A DNA stretch of 5,043 bases from Vulcanisaeta sp. MG_3 (GTDB taxonomy: Archaea > Thermoproteota > Thermoprotei > Thermoproteales > Thermocladiaceae): the NCBI GenBank assembly GCA_001516765.1, contig LOCH01000159.1:1-5043 (forward strand), given 5' to 3'. Position numbers and translations under genes: made by a program. Within the stretch, counting starts at the first letter, position 1; each line of letters opens with the position of its first letter. A model generated the notes under the pieces. It saw nothing but the letters and a program-made list of their open reading frames with translations, searched no databases and was not told the origin of the DNA. This document shows, one piece after another, positions 1-4,358 of the stretch.

Positions 1-318
1 GTATGTATCATAAACTTTGATGTTGCCTGTAGTGAATTCTATCGAGAGATACACGTTAAGCTTTCCCAAGCTAAATATTTCTATTTCATTACCAATCTTC
101 TCGGTAATCCTTTTCATGCGCCTAAAGAATTTATAAACATCATTCCTATCGCAATTCCTAGCAGTCAAAGGCGTGGTTGCCAGTACGGGAAGGTCTGAAC
201 ATGCTAGGTTTAGACTGCTACATAGGATGGCTCTTTTATAAAGTATGAATGATATTAGGTGAAGTGTATCCATGTACTTTATTGGGCATTCATTGGTTGG
301 TACTTCTCGGAAATCCAT
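1..318 (-). CDS. Unrecognised protein, partial (C-terminus beyond left edge)
   Basis: An uninterrupted minus-strand frame of 106 codons runs from an ATG at 318-316 to the window edge; the first in-frame stop upstream is at 357-355. I chose this start because a TATA-like box at 346-354 lies about 32 bases before it, leaving almost no leader. The predicted protein starts MDFREVPTNECPIKYMDTLH and has four cysteines (about residues 11, 33, 40, 56), a basic helix-like stretch FFRRMKR near residues 64-70, and an alternating hydrophobic, strand-like end (LNVYLSIEF, about 87-95). I see no signal peptide or obvious membrane helix, and I do not recognise the family. The DNA looks more A+T-rich than the right half of the window. 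The gene lies 87 bases downstream of rps24e on the same strand but appears to have its own promoter. It could be a real gene or an acquired one; the function is unknown. Confidence 0.55.
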   Translation of the reverse strand, partial: MDFREVPTNECPIKYMDTLHLISFILYKRAILCSSLNLACSDLPVLATTPLTARNCDRNDVYKFFRRMKRITEKIGNEIEIFSLGKLNVYLSIEFTTGNIKVYDTY

Positions 319-345
319 AAATTGATAAAATACTGTCCTCAACCG

Positions 346-354
346 CTTATAAAC
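346..354 (-). promoter_or_regulatory. TATA box for the left-edge gene
   Basis: The minus strand reads GTTTATAAG here, a good archaeal TATA-box match. Its centre is about 32 bases upstream of the ATG at 318, so the predicted transcript would start only a few bases before the start codon. It lies in the gap after the rps24e stop, so the left-edge gene need not depend on rps24e transcription. Confidence 0.5.
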
Positions 355-405
355 CTATTGATATACAGCCGTAAATTTACGCCTGAATTATCGTTTTATT
401 TCTTA

Positions 406-801
406 TTATTTCTTAGCAGCCGCCTTCTTCTCCCCCTTCTTTCTCATTTCCTCCCTAATCTTCCTAGCCTCTTCCTTAGGCATATTCCTAAGCTTAACAT
501 AGAGAGGCTCGACCCTCTCGCCGACAGTTGGATCATCATATACATGAGCCTCAATTATACTTCTGTGTCTACCATATTCAGTGACCACCCTGATCACGTA
601 GACCTGCTTAACATCAACGCCAAGGGCCTTGGCAGCCTCCTCACGTAGTTGCAGCCTACTTGGTGTGGGTAAACCAGGGTGCCAAACCTCCATAGTAACT
701 TCTTTACGGCTTATCACCCTATTATCCCTAACATTGATTAACCTAGTCACGACCTTCCCAACCTCGACGCCCTCGGGTAGCTTTGGTATTGGTATTGACA
801 T
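406..801 (-). CDS. rps24e: Small ribosomal subunit protein eS24 (S24e)
   Basis: This 131-residue protein is recognisable as the archaeal/eukaryotic ribosomal protein S24e, a component of the 30S subunit acting in translation. The core fits the family: a beta strand then NVRDNRVISRKEV (about residues 24-36), the hallmark HPGLPTPSR segment (about 42-50), a helix REEAAKALGVD (about 53-63), and the strand VYVIRVVTEYGRHRSIIEAHVYDD (about 67-91). The end is a lysine/alanine-rich basic tail typical of rRNA-binding extensions. The length is a little above the usual 100-120 residues because of a short N-terminal extension and the tail. The ATG at 801-799 is chosen because the TATA box at 825-833 places transcription start essentially at this codon. 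The stop is TAA, followed at once by a second TAA. The gene looks intact and is a housekeeping anchor beside a disordered region. Confidence 0.96.
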   Translation of the reverse strand: MSIPIPKLPEGVEVGKVVTRLINVRDNRVISRKEVTMEVWHPGLPTPSRLQLREEAAKALGVDVKQVYVIRVVTEYGRHRSIIEAHVYDDPTVGERVEPLYVKLRNMPKEEARKIREEMRKKGEKKAAAKK

Positions 802-824
802 TCAAGACACACGAAACAACCCCC

Positions 825-833
825 TTTATAAAC
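825..833 (-). promoter_or_regulatory. TATA box of rps24e (leaderless promoter)
   Basis: The minus strand reads GTTTATAAA, centred about 28 bases upstream of the rps24e ATG, with an A-rich stretch just upstream that could serve as the BRE. The spacing implies a leaderless mRNA, the usual mode in Thermoproteales. The relic of a molybdenum hydroxylase gene begins within about 15 bases on the far side, so the promoter is close to the edge of the conserved unit. Confidence 0.65.
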
Positions 834-845
834 TTAAACTTTTAA

Positions 846-974
846 GGCATTGCCTACGGTCTCAACGAGTTGAGTAATGTTATACCGAACCCCTTCCCAC
901 TCGCTGTTGATGCACCAATTAAGTACTACCCATTTGCCCGTGATAAGGCCAGGTTCGTTGGTGAACCTATTATT
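846..974 (+). pseudogene. Fragment of CoxL/xanthine dehydrogenase-type molybdopterin-binding large subunit
   Basis: The plus-strand frame contains NPFPLAVDAP, then IKYYPFARDKARFVGEPI, ending near 971. This matches the pattern P-x-YYP-[LF]-A-x-DK-x-R-[FY]-VGEP found about 80-120 residues into the N-terminal a/b-hammerhead domain of aldehyde oxidase/xanthine dehydrogenase/CO dehydrogenase large subunits, which are cytoplasmic molybdenum hydroxylases of roughly 750 residues. Only about 40 residues remain. A stop (TAA at 843-845) closes the frame upstream, and after GEPI the expected alternating A-V-V run is replaced by unrelated sequence. There is no start, no cofactor-binding region and no second subunit nearby. 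I read it as a gene relic left by a rearrangement, not an expressed gene. The family is recalled from memory rather than searched; the YYP...VGEP signature makes chance unlikely. Confidence 0.6.
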
Positions 975-986
975 CTTTGTTTGACA

Positions 987-1307
987 TTAATAATTGTTTT
1001 GTTCCCCGTGGGTGTGGGTTTGTGGGGCTGCTTGGATGATGACTTCCAGGGCGTGGTTCCTCTTGATGTCGAGTCTTCCTTGTTCGTACTCTGTTTGTTC
1101 GTAGAGTTTCTCGAACTTCTCACGGCTTATCTTGCCGTCGTAGTATACCAAAAACAACTCGGCTCTCAATTTCCTTAACGGATGATGCATATATCTTGCG
1201 ATGCGCTTAAGCAACTTAATGGCATCTGTACCACTAAATTCTAAGTCTAAGACTGTTTTGTTAACCCAGAACTTAGGAGACTCTTCTCTGTGGCTAGCAC
1301 GTTGCAC
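987..1307 (-). CDS. Unrecognised small helical protein, probably lacking its own 5' end
   Basis: A minus-strand frame of 106 codons opens with GTG at 1307-1305 and ends with TAA. From about residue 19 it has credible protein character: LEFSGTDAIKLLKRIARY, then PLRKLRAELFLVYYDGKISR, then EKFEKLYEQTEYEQGRLD. That is amphipathic helices with a helix-turn DGKISREKF, ending in a polar tail. I do not recognise the family; the size and helical make-up suit a small regulator or antitoxin-like protein, but no catalytic or DNA-binding motif is plain. The first 17-18 residues are antisense to the PaREP1 relic on the opposite strand, so they are probably not original, and the true N-terminus appears to have been lost at a junction near 1250. 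Internal starts exist at TTG (residue 32) and ATG (residue 40). I see no convincing promoter. It could be a decayed gene or a short expressed one. Confidence 0.35.
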   Translation of the reverse strand: MQRASHREESPKFWVNKTVLDLEFSGTDAIKLLKRIARYMHHPLRKLRAELFLVYYDGKISREKFEKLYEQTEYEQGRLDIKRNHALEVIIQAAPQTHTHGEQNNY

Positions 1308-1407
1308 CAGAATTTCTACGAGAATTGGCTAAGTGGAGATGTGGTTAAGGATTACGCGGAGGACGTGAAGCAGCTAATAGGTGAGCTCAGGAAGCTAGTG
1401 CGCTAGT
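1257..1407 (+). pseudogene. 3' remnant of a PaREP1-family gene
   Basis: The plus-strand frame reads NPELRRLFSVASTLHQNFYE, then NWLSGDVVKDYAEDVKQLIG, then ELRKLVR and a TAG at 1405-1407. It aligns closely with the C-terminus of the PaREP1 protein at 1558-2016 (VELRRLWRTANALHQNFYEN and onward), including 17 identical bases (1305-1321 against 1912-1928). Upstream of about 1257 the homology stops, and in-frame TAA codons at 1248 and 1242 exclude a longer product. About 50 codons therefore remain of an expected 150-170. It is in the same orientation as the fuller copy, consistent with an old tandem duplication or insertion of one copy followed by deletion. Confidence 0.75.
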
Positions 1408-1478
1408 AGTTAGGAAACTAGGGTTTACATGCCATTTCATAATATTTGAGACACCTAGAAGGGCTCATGTATCGTAAG
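1408..1478. other. Spacer between PaREP1 relic and PaREP1 promoter
   Basis: This is about 70 bases of A+T-rich intergenic DNA between the relic's stop and the next TATA box. I see no reading frame, hairpin or clear terminator in it. Confidence 0.4.
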
Positions 1479-1489
1479 TTTTATTTATA
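1479..1489 (+). promoter_or_regulatory. TATA box of the PaREP1 gene
   Basis: The sequence TTTTATTTATA is preceded by a purine-containing TAAG that could be part of a BRE. Its centre is about 27 bases before the ATG at 1512, predicting a leaderless mRNA beginning at that ATG. It lies about 73 bases before the GTG at 1558, which argues that 1512 rather than 1558 was the original start. Confidence 0.6.
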
Positions 1490-1546
1490 GAGATGAGACA
1501 ACCTTCATGATATGGATACCTTGGTTTCGTTAGAGCTATTTCTGCC

Positions 1547-1553
1547 TAGGAGG
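1547..1553 (+). promoter_or_regulatory. Shine-Dalgarno-like AGGAGG before GTG 1558
   Basis: The purine run TAGGAGG ends four bases before GTG 1558 and could guide internal initiation there. It may be accidental, because in the ancestral frame from ATG 1512 the same bases encode the paired arginines of LPRR. It is the only evidence favouring a start at 1558. Confidence 0.4.
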
Positions 1554-1557
1554 AATT

Positions 1558-2016
1558 GTGGAGAGGTTGAGGGAGGAGGCAGAGAAGGCTGGGGCCTCGG
1601 AGGAGGAGCTACTAGTCGAAGTCTTGTCGGAGAGGTTTGGTGAAAGGCTTGACCCTGATACGGAGATTGAGATGCATTTAAGGCTGTCTGAGAAGGAGTT
1701 GATGGAGGCAGAGGAATTTTTGAGGAAGGGGGACCTCGTACAGGCATCGGAGAAGGCCTGGGGTGCTGCGGCCCAGATTGTTAAGGCTGTGGCGGCTAGG
1801 GAGGGTAAGGAGCTCAGGAGCCATGCAGAGCTTTGGAGATTTGTCGATGAGGTAGCCAGGAGGTTAAACGATGTTGAGCTAAGGCGCCTATGGCGAACCG
1901 CTAATGCACTTCACCAGAATTTCTACGAAAACTGGATGCCGCCGGATGACGTGAAGTACGCCATAGAGGATGTTAAGGAGTTTATTGAGAAATTGAGAAA
2001 ACTCCTGCAACAATAA
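1558..2016 (+). CDS. PaREP1-family protein (5' end frameshifted)
   Basis: This 152-codon frame encodes a charged, all-helical protein of the PaREP1/PaREP8 family, a multicopy family of Thermoproteales first noted as repeats in Pyrobaculum aerophilum and thought to have a HEPN-like helical fold; its cellular role is not established. Visible parts are an N-terminal helix VERLREEAEKAGASEEELL (residues 1-19), the conserved LSEKELMEAEEFLRKGDLVQ (about 43-62) with ASEKAWGAAAQIVKAVAA (about 63-80), LRSHAELWRFVDEV (about 86-99), and the signature ALHQNFYENW (about 117-126). GTG 1558 follows a strong AGGAGG, but those bases also read as Arg-Arg in the frame beginning at ATG 1512. That frame gives MDTLVSLELFLPRR, and removing one A from the AA at 1554-1555 joins it as LPRRIVERLREEAE, a natural PaREP1 start. 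The gene is therefore either frameshifted or restarted at GTG. Confidence 0.85.
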   Translation: MERLREEAEKAGASEEELLVEVLSERFGERLDPDTEIEMHLRLSEKELMEAEEFLRKGDLVQASEKAWGAAAQIVKAVAAREGKELRSHAELWRFVDEVARRLNDVELRRLWRTANALHQNFYENWMPPDDVKYAIEDVKEFIEKLRKLLQQ

Positions 2017-2172
2017 GGTTTCAAGGCACATTAACTAGGTGGTTCCTATGGGTTACAGCGATTTGTGTAATGCCCTCTGTGAGGCGTTGCGCCTAATGGC
2101 GTAATGTTGCCTATTTTCGTAGGCCCTGGCTTTCTATCGTGAGATTACAGTTGAATTTCCTAAACACGGTTA
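2017..2172. other. Convergent intergenic region
   Basis: This 156-base gap separates the converging PaREP1 gene and the membrane-protein gene. It holds one short ORF with a ribosome-binding site (2048-2104). I see no tRNA, no stable hairpin and no long T run that would mark a terminator on either strand. Confidence 0.4.
2048..2104 (+). CDS. Possible 18-residue ORF or gene relic after PaREP1
   Basis: An ATG at 2048 follows a Shine-Dalgarno-like AGGTGG at 2037-2042 and starts 31 bases after the PaREP1 stop in the same orientation. It encodes MGYSDLCNALCEALRLMA and ends at TAA 2102. The peptide is amphipathic with two cysteines. In the same frame beyond the stop, another TAG (2120) is followed by an open stretch reading ALAFYREITVEFPKHG, so this may be the start of a larger gene broken by stops or a frameshift, once co-transcribed with PaREP1. 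I do not recognise it, and chance is quite possible at this length. Confidence 0.25.
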   Translation: MGYSDLCNALCEALRLMA

Positions 2173-2688
2173 TTACCTCGGGTGTTTCCTGAGGAGGATT
2201 GCTAAGAATCCTGCGGTTAATGCGGCCCAGTATATTGGGTGTGGTGCTATTGTTATGGGCATTGTGATTGAGGCGCCATCGTAACTGAGACTTAGTGATC
2301 CAACGCCTATGAATACCGGTTCGTAATTGGCCACTAGGTGGTAAGCCCTGATCACGTAATCAATAACCCCGTAGATTATTAACGGGTATGCCAGGTAGGT
2401 TAGGGATGCCGTGAGCAGTGCATGGCCAACTCTTGGTGTGCCTCTCAATGTTAAGTATACACTCTGGGCCATTGTTATTATCAAGTACACCCTATAGGCT
2501 TCAAGCACAGCCGAGATTAAGTAGGAGATCCTCAGTGTAGTGCCTAGTAAAGATGCGGTGAATTGGAAGGGTGATGTCTCGATTATGAGGAGGCCGCCGA
2601 AGTCGTAAACCCACCAGTAAAGGGGTAGCGCAACCACGGCTAGGTTGAGGGCAATAACCGTAAGGGTTATTGGGTACCTAACCCTCAT
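2173..2688 (-). CDS. Uncharacterised multi-pass membrane protein
   Basis: This 171-residue protein is strongly hydrophobic with about four to five membrane segments: near residues 6-26 (TLTVIALNLAVVALPLYWWV), 53-75 (around ISYLISAVLEAYRVYLIITM), 89-115 (LLTASLTYLAYPLIIYGVID) and 151-166 (IYWAALTAGFLAILL). The short positive ends (MRVR at the start, RKHPR at the end) suggest both termini are cytoplasmic, with a polar outer loop at about 120-150. The ATG at 2688-2686 overlaps the TGA of the upstream gene as ATGA, so translation is probably coupled and the two products probably work together. I see no catalytic motif and no transporter signature, and I do not recognise the family. A role as membrane partner of the repeat-rich surface protein is inferred from gene order only. 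Confidence 0.8.
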   Translation of the reverse strand: MRVRYPITLTVIALNLAVVALPLYWWVYDFGGLLIIETSPFQFTASLLGTTLRISYLISAVLEAYRVYLIITMAQSVYLTLRGTPRVGHALLTASLTYLAYPLIIYGVIDYVIRAYHLVANYEPVFIGVGSLSLSYDGASITMPITIAPHPIYWAALTAGFLAILLRKHPR

Positions 2689-3482
2689 GGTCTCACCCTA
2701 ATCCTCACCACTGTGGACCCGACCTTCGCCACAACCACGGCGTAGGTGCTAAAGGCCTCTGTGGCATTGATCACCCTAAGCTCAAGGACCCCAACGCCGC
2801 CAGGCATTACCTCAACCTGCCTCACTAGGTATAGGTAGCCATTGGTTATGTTTAACACGGTCAGCGTTACATTGAGCGGGTTCCTAATCGGTACCTCAAT
2901 TACCACAGGCTCTAAACCCACGCTATTCGTCACCCTAAACACATCCGTCAACTCAACACCCATAACCCCAAGGCTTACATTAACTAACTGATTAACCAGG
3001 TTAGGGGTGCCTGTGATTACTAGATTGGCAACGCCACTACCCATTGGCGGTAACGTAACGGCATTGGCTAGGTAAATACCTGGAGCCGTTATGTTCATTA
3101 TGATTAACGAGAGGTTGGTTGGGTTCTCTATTGCGAAACTAATCACCGTAAACCCACCAGCGGATTCCCTACCGAGCACAAATTCCCTCGTTACATTAAA
3201 CCCATCAATCCCAAGTACCACAACAACATCCTCATTACCCATTTCAATGCCCCTCAACAGCCCACCTAAGTCGTTCACACTCAACGTTAGCTCCGTCACC
3301 CCAGGCGGTAGCGCTTGCGGCTTCGTTAATTCCACATATGGGCCCTCTACATCATAAACAATCACCGTGGTATCCAGGGGGTTATGCACAGGTATCGCCA
3401 CGAGGCATTTACCCACACTCATTAGCGATAAGGAACCATTGATGCTAAACTTGAACTCACCACTGACGATTAACCCTCCCAA
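2685..3482 (-). CDS. Beta-repeat envelope protein, C-terminal part (frameshifted from upstream frame)
   Basis: This frame encodes the C-terminal repeats of the protein begun at 4293. The nominal start is TTG 3482, but the frame is open to a TGA at 3549-3551 and reads LVKVENPSSLSNLSLINATI before TTG, which is clearly domain sequence. I see no signal peptide, promoter or ribosome site here, so it is not an independent gene. It carries the end of one repeat and three more, with cores at about residues 39-75, 124-163 and 205-244 counted from TTG. Each has the pattern [hydrophobic]-x-N-I-T-x-G-x-Y-L, eight or so residues, PPG, then a strand. The NP-[LT]-[ND] starts (HNPLD, ENPTN, RNPLN) resemble WHy/LEA14-type domains, but I could not verify this. 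Many N-x-S/T sequons support export. No C-terminal membrane helix follows; the stop overlaps the downstream membrane-protein gene by four bases. Confidence 0.75.
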   Translation of the reverse strand: MGGLIVSGEFKFSINGSLSLMSVGKCLVAIPVHNPLDTTVIVYDVEGPYVELTKPQALPPGVTELTLSVNDLGGLLRGIEMGNEDVVVVLGIDGFNVTREFVLGRESAGGFTVISFAIENPTNLSLIIMNITAPGIYLANAVTLPPMGSGVANLVITGTPNLVNQLVNVSLGVMGVELTDVFRVTNSVGLEPVVIEVPIRNPLNVTLTVLNITNGYLYLVRQVEVMPGGVGVLELRVINATEAFSTYAVVVAKVGSTVVRIRVRP

Positions 3483-3908
3483 CCCTATTGTGGCGTTGAT
3501 GAGACTTAGGTTGGATAAGGAACTCGGGTTCTCGACCTTAACAAGGGATCATCGCCTCACCGTTGGGTGGCACGATCACGGGCTTAACGAGGCTTAAGCC
3601 CGGCGCCGTAATATTCATTATCGTAACGTTGAAGGGGAAACTACTTCTAACGTTTATGCCAACCTCACCTGTTGTGCTCATGGGTATTGTGATGGAGGCG
3701 TTACCCTCCTTACCTAAGCTTATTGGTGCAGTGATGTTTAACCCATTGACCTCAAGGTACATACATAGGTGCGCATCATTTTTAACCAAGGCCTCATAAA
3801 ATCCCTCAGGATTCACTATGAACAATGTGGCGTTGAGGGTCTCGTTGGGTTTTACCATCAATTCCCTGGTCATGACTACGTAATCCCCCGTAATATTAAC
3901 CACAACCA
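2685..3908 (-). repeat. Five tandem ~81-93-residue beta domains across the split frames
   Basis: In the reconstructed 535-residue protein, equivalent cores begin at about residues 130, 223, 309, 394 and 475, giving spacings of 93, 86, 85 and 81. Each core runs strand-N-I-T-x-P/G-x-Y/L-L, then a PPG or KPN turn, then a second strand. Units 2 and 4 are nearest, sharing IMNITAPG, and are also visibly similar at DNA level around 3590-3630 and 3075-3110. Diverged tandem duplication of one Ig-like domain is the simplest explanation. Confidence 0.6.
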
Positions 3909-4293
3909 CTGGGTAGCTTAGGTAGTTGGTTATGCTCAGCACGATCTCGTCATTGCCGTAGGCGATTGGCTTAACGATTAATTCACCACCTACCGTGGGC
4001 CTAACCACTGAGAATGATAATCCACCATTAATTAACTCCTGGACACTTGGTAACTCGATGGCGGGGCCCACAGTGAATGTGTCCATTAAGCGCAGGACCT
4101 CCATTAACTCTCCAGTCTCAGTACCCATGTTAGGCGCGAAAACGCTGTACATGATCTCCTCCCTAACCCTGTTTATTATTTCCATTGGTTGATTTATGTA
4201 AGTCCCAATGTTGCCTGGCACGTTATTCATAACTATGTAGGTAACAATGATGGCTAAAGCCACAATTATGGCAATGGGCTTCACAGCATCCAT
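3538..4293 (-). CDS. Beta-repeat envelope protein, N-terminal part (signal anchor plus repeats)
   Basis: The 251-codon frame starts at ATG 4293-4291, set by a TATA box about 28 bases upstream. Residues 5-22 (KPIAIIVALAIIVTYIVM) form a hydrophobic signal or uncleaved anchor; about 25-95 is a polar stalk-like segment (YINQPMEIINRVREEI and onward). Beta-rich repeats follow with cores near 130-163 (VVNITGDYVVMTRELMVKPN) and 223-249 (VTIMNITAPGLSLVKPVIVP). Sequons such as NIT, NET, NAT, NAS and NVT suggest an outer-face glycoprotein. The frame ends abruptly in PC and TAA just where the second repeat should continue. Removing one base of the GGG at 3545-3547 gives GEAMILVKVENPSSL and restores a 535-residue protein with about five repeats. 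The domains resemble WHy/LEA14 or other Ig-like sandwiches by eye only. The split may be a mutation, a sequencing error or, less likely, programmed. Confidence 0.8.
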   Translation of the reverse strand: MDAVKPIAIIVALAIIVTYIVMNNVPGNIGTYINQPMEIINRVREEIMYSVFAPNMGTETGELMEVLRLMDTFTVGPAIELPSVQELINGGLSFSVVRPTVGGELIVKPIAYGNDEIVLSITNYLSYPVVVVNITGDYVVMTRELMVKPNETLNATLFIVNPEGFYEALVKNDAHLCMYLEVNGLNITAPISLGKEGNASITIPMSTTGEVGINVRSSFPFNVTIMNITAPGLSLVKPVIVPPNGEAMIPC

Positions 4294-4317
4294 CTAATCA
4301 TAATTAATTCAACTCCC

Positions 4318-4325
4318 CTTATAAC
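4318..4325 (-). promoter_or_regulatory. TATA box of the envelope-protein operon
   Basis: The minus strand reads GTTATAAG, centred about 28 bases before ATG 4293 in the 65-base gap after the upstream gene. A leaderless transcript is predicted, covering the beta-repeat gene and the membrane-protein gene. The upstream surface-protein gene may also read through. Confidence 0.55.
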
Positions 4326-4358
4326 CCTAACCACCCCCTTCTCACCGTACCTGTAAAC

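Noticed and set aside
259..648. Plus-strand frame of 129 codons with a TATA-like CTTTTATAAAG at 233-243 upstream
   Set aside because: It is antisense to rps24e and to the left-edge gene. The TATA-like bases encode Leu-Tyr-Lys-Arg in that gene, and the product looks like a reverse reading of coding sequence.
1033..1043. GGATGATGA as box C of a C/D-box guide RNA
   Set aside because: No matching CTGA D or D' box is found at the expected distance.
870..1178. Plus-strand frame of 102 codons as a complete gene
   Set aside because: Only its first ~34 residues match a known family; the rest is antisense to the minus-strand frame and has no domain character. I keep just the fragment.
1505..1747. Proline/serine-rich minus-strand frame
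   Set aside because: It is the antisense shadow of the PaREP1 gene; the proline richness comes from reading Gly/Glu/Arg codons in reverse.
2123..2283. Plus-strand stretch beginning ALAFYREITVEFPKHG as a separate gene
   Set aside because: It has no start after the TAG at 2120, and most of it is antisense to the membrane helix at the end of the minus-strand gene.
3091..3597. Two plus-strand frames opposite the beta-repeat protein
   Set aside because: They are serine/threonine/proline-rich shadows of the repeat-coding strand, with no promoter or ribosome site.
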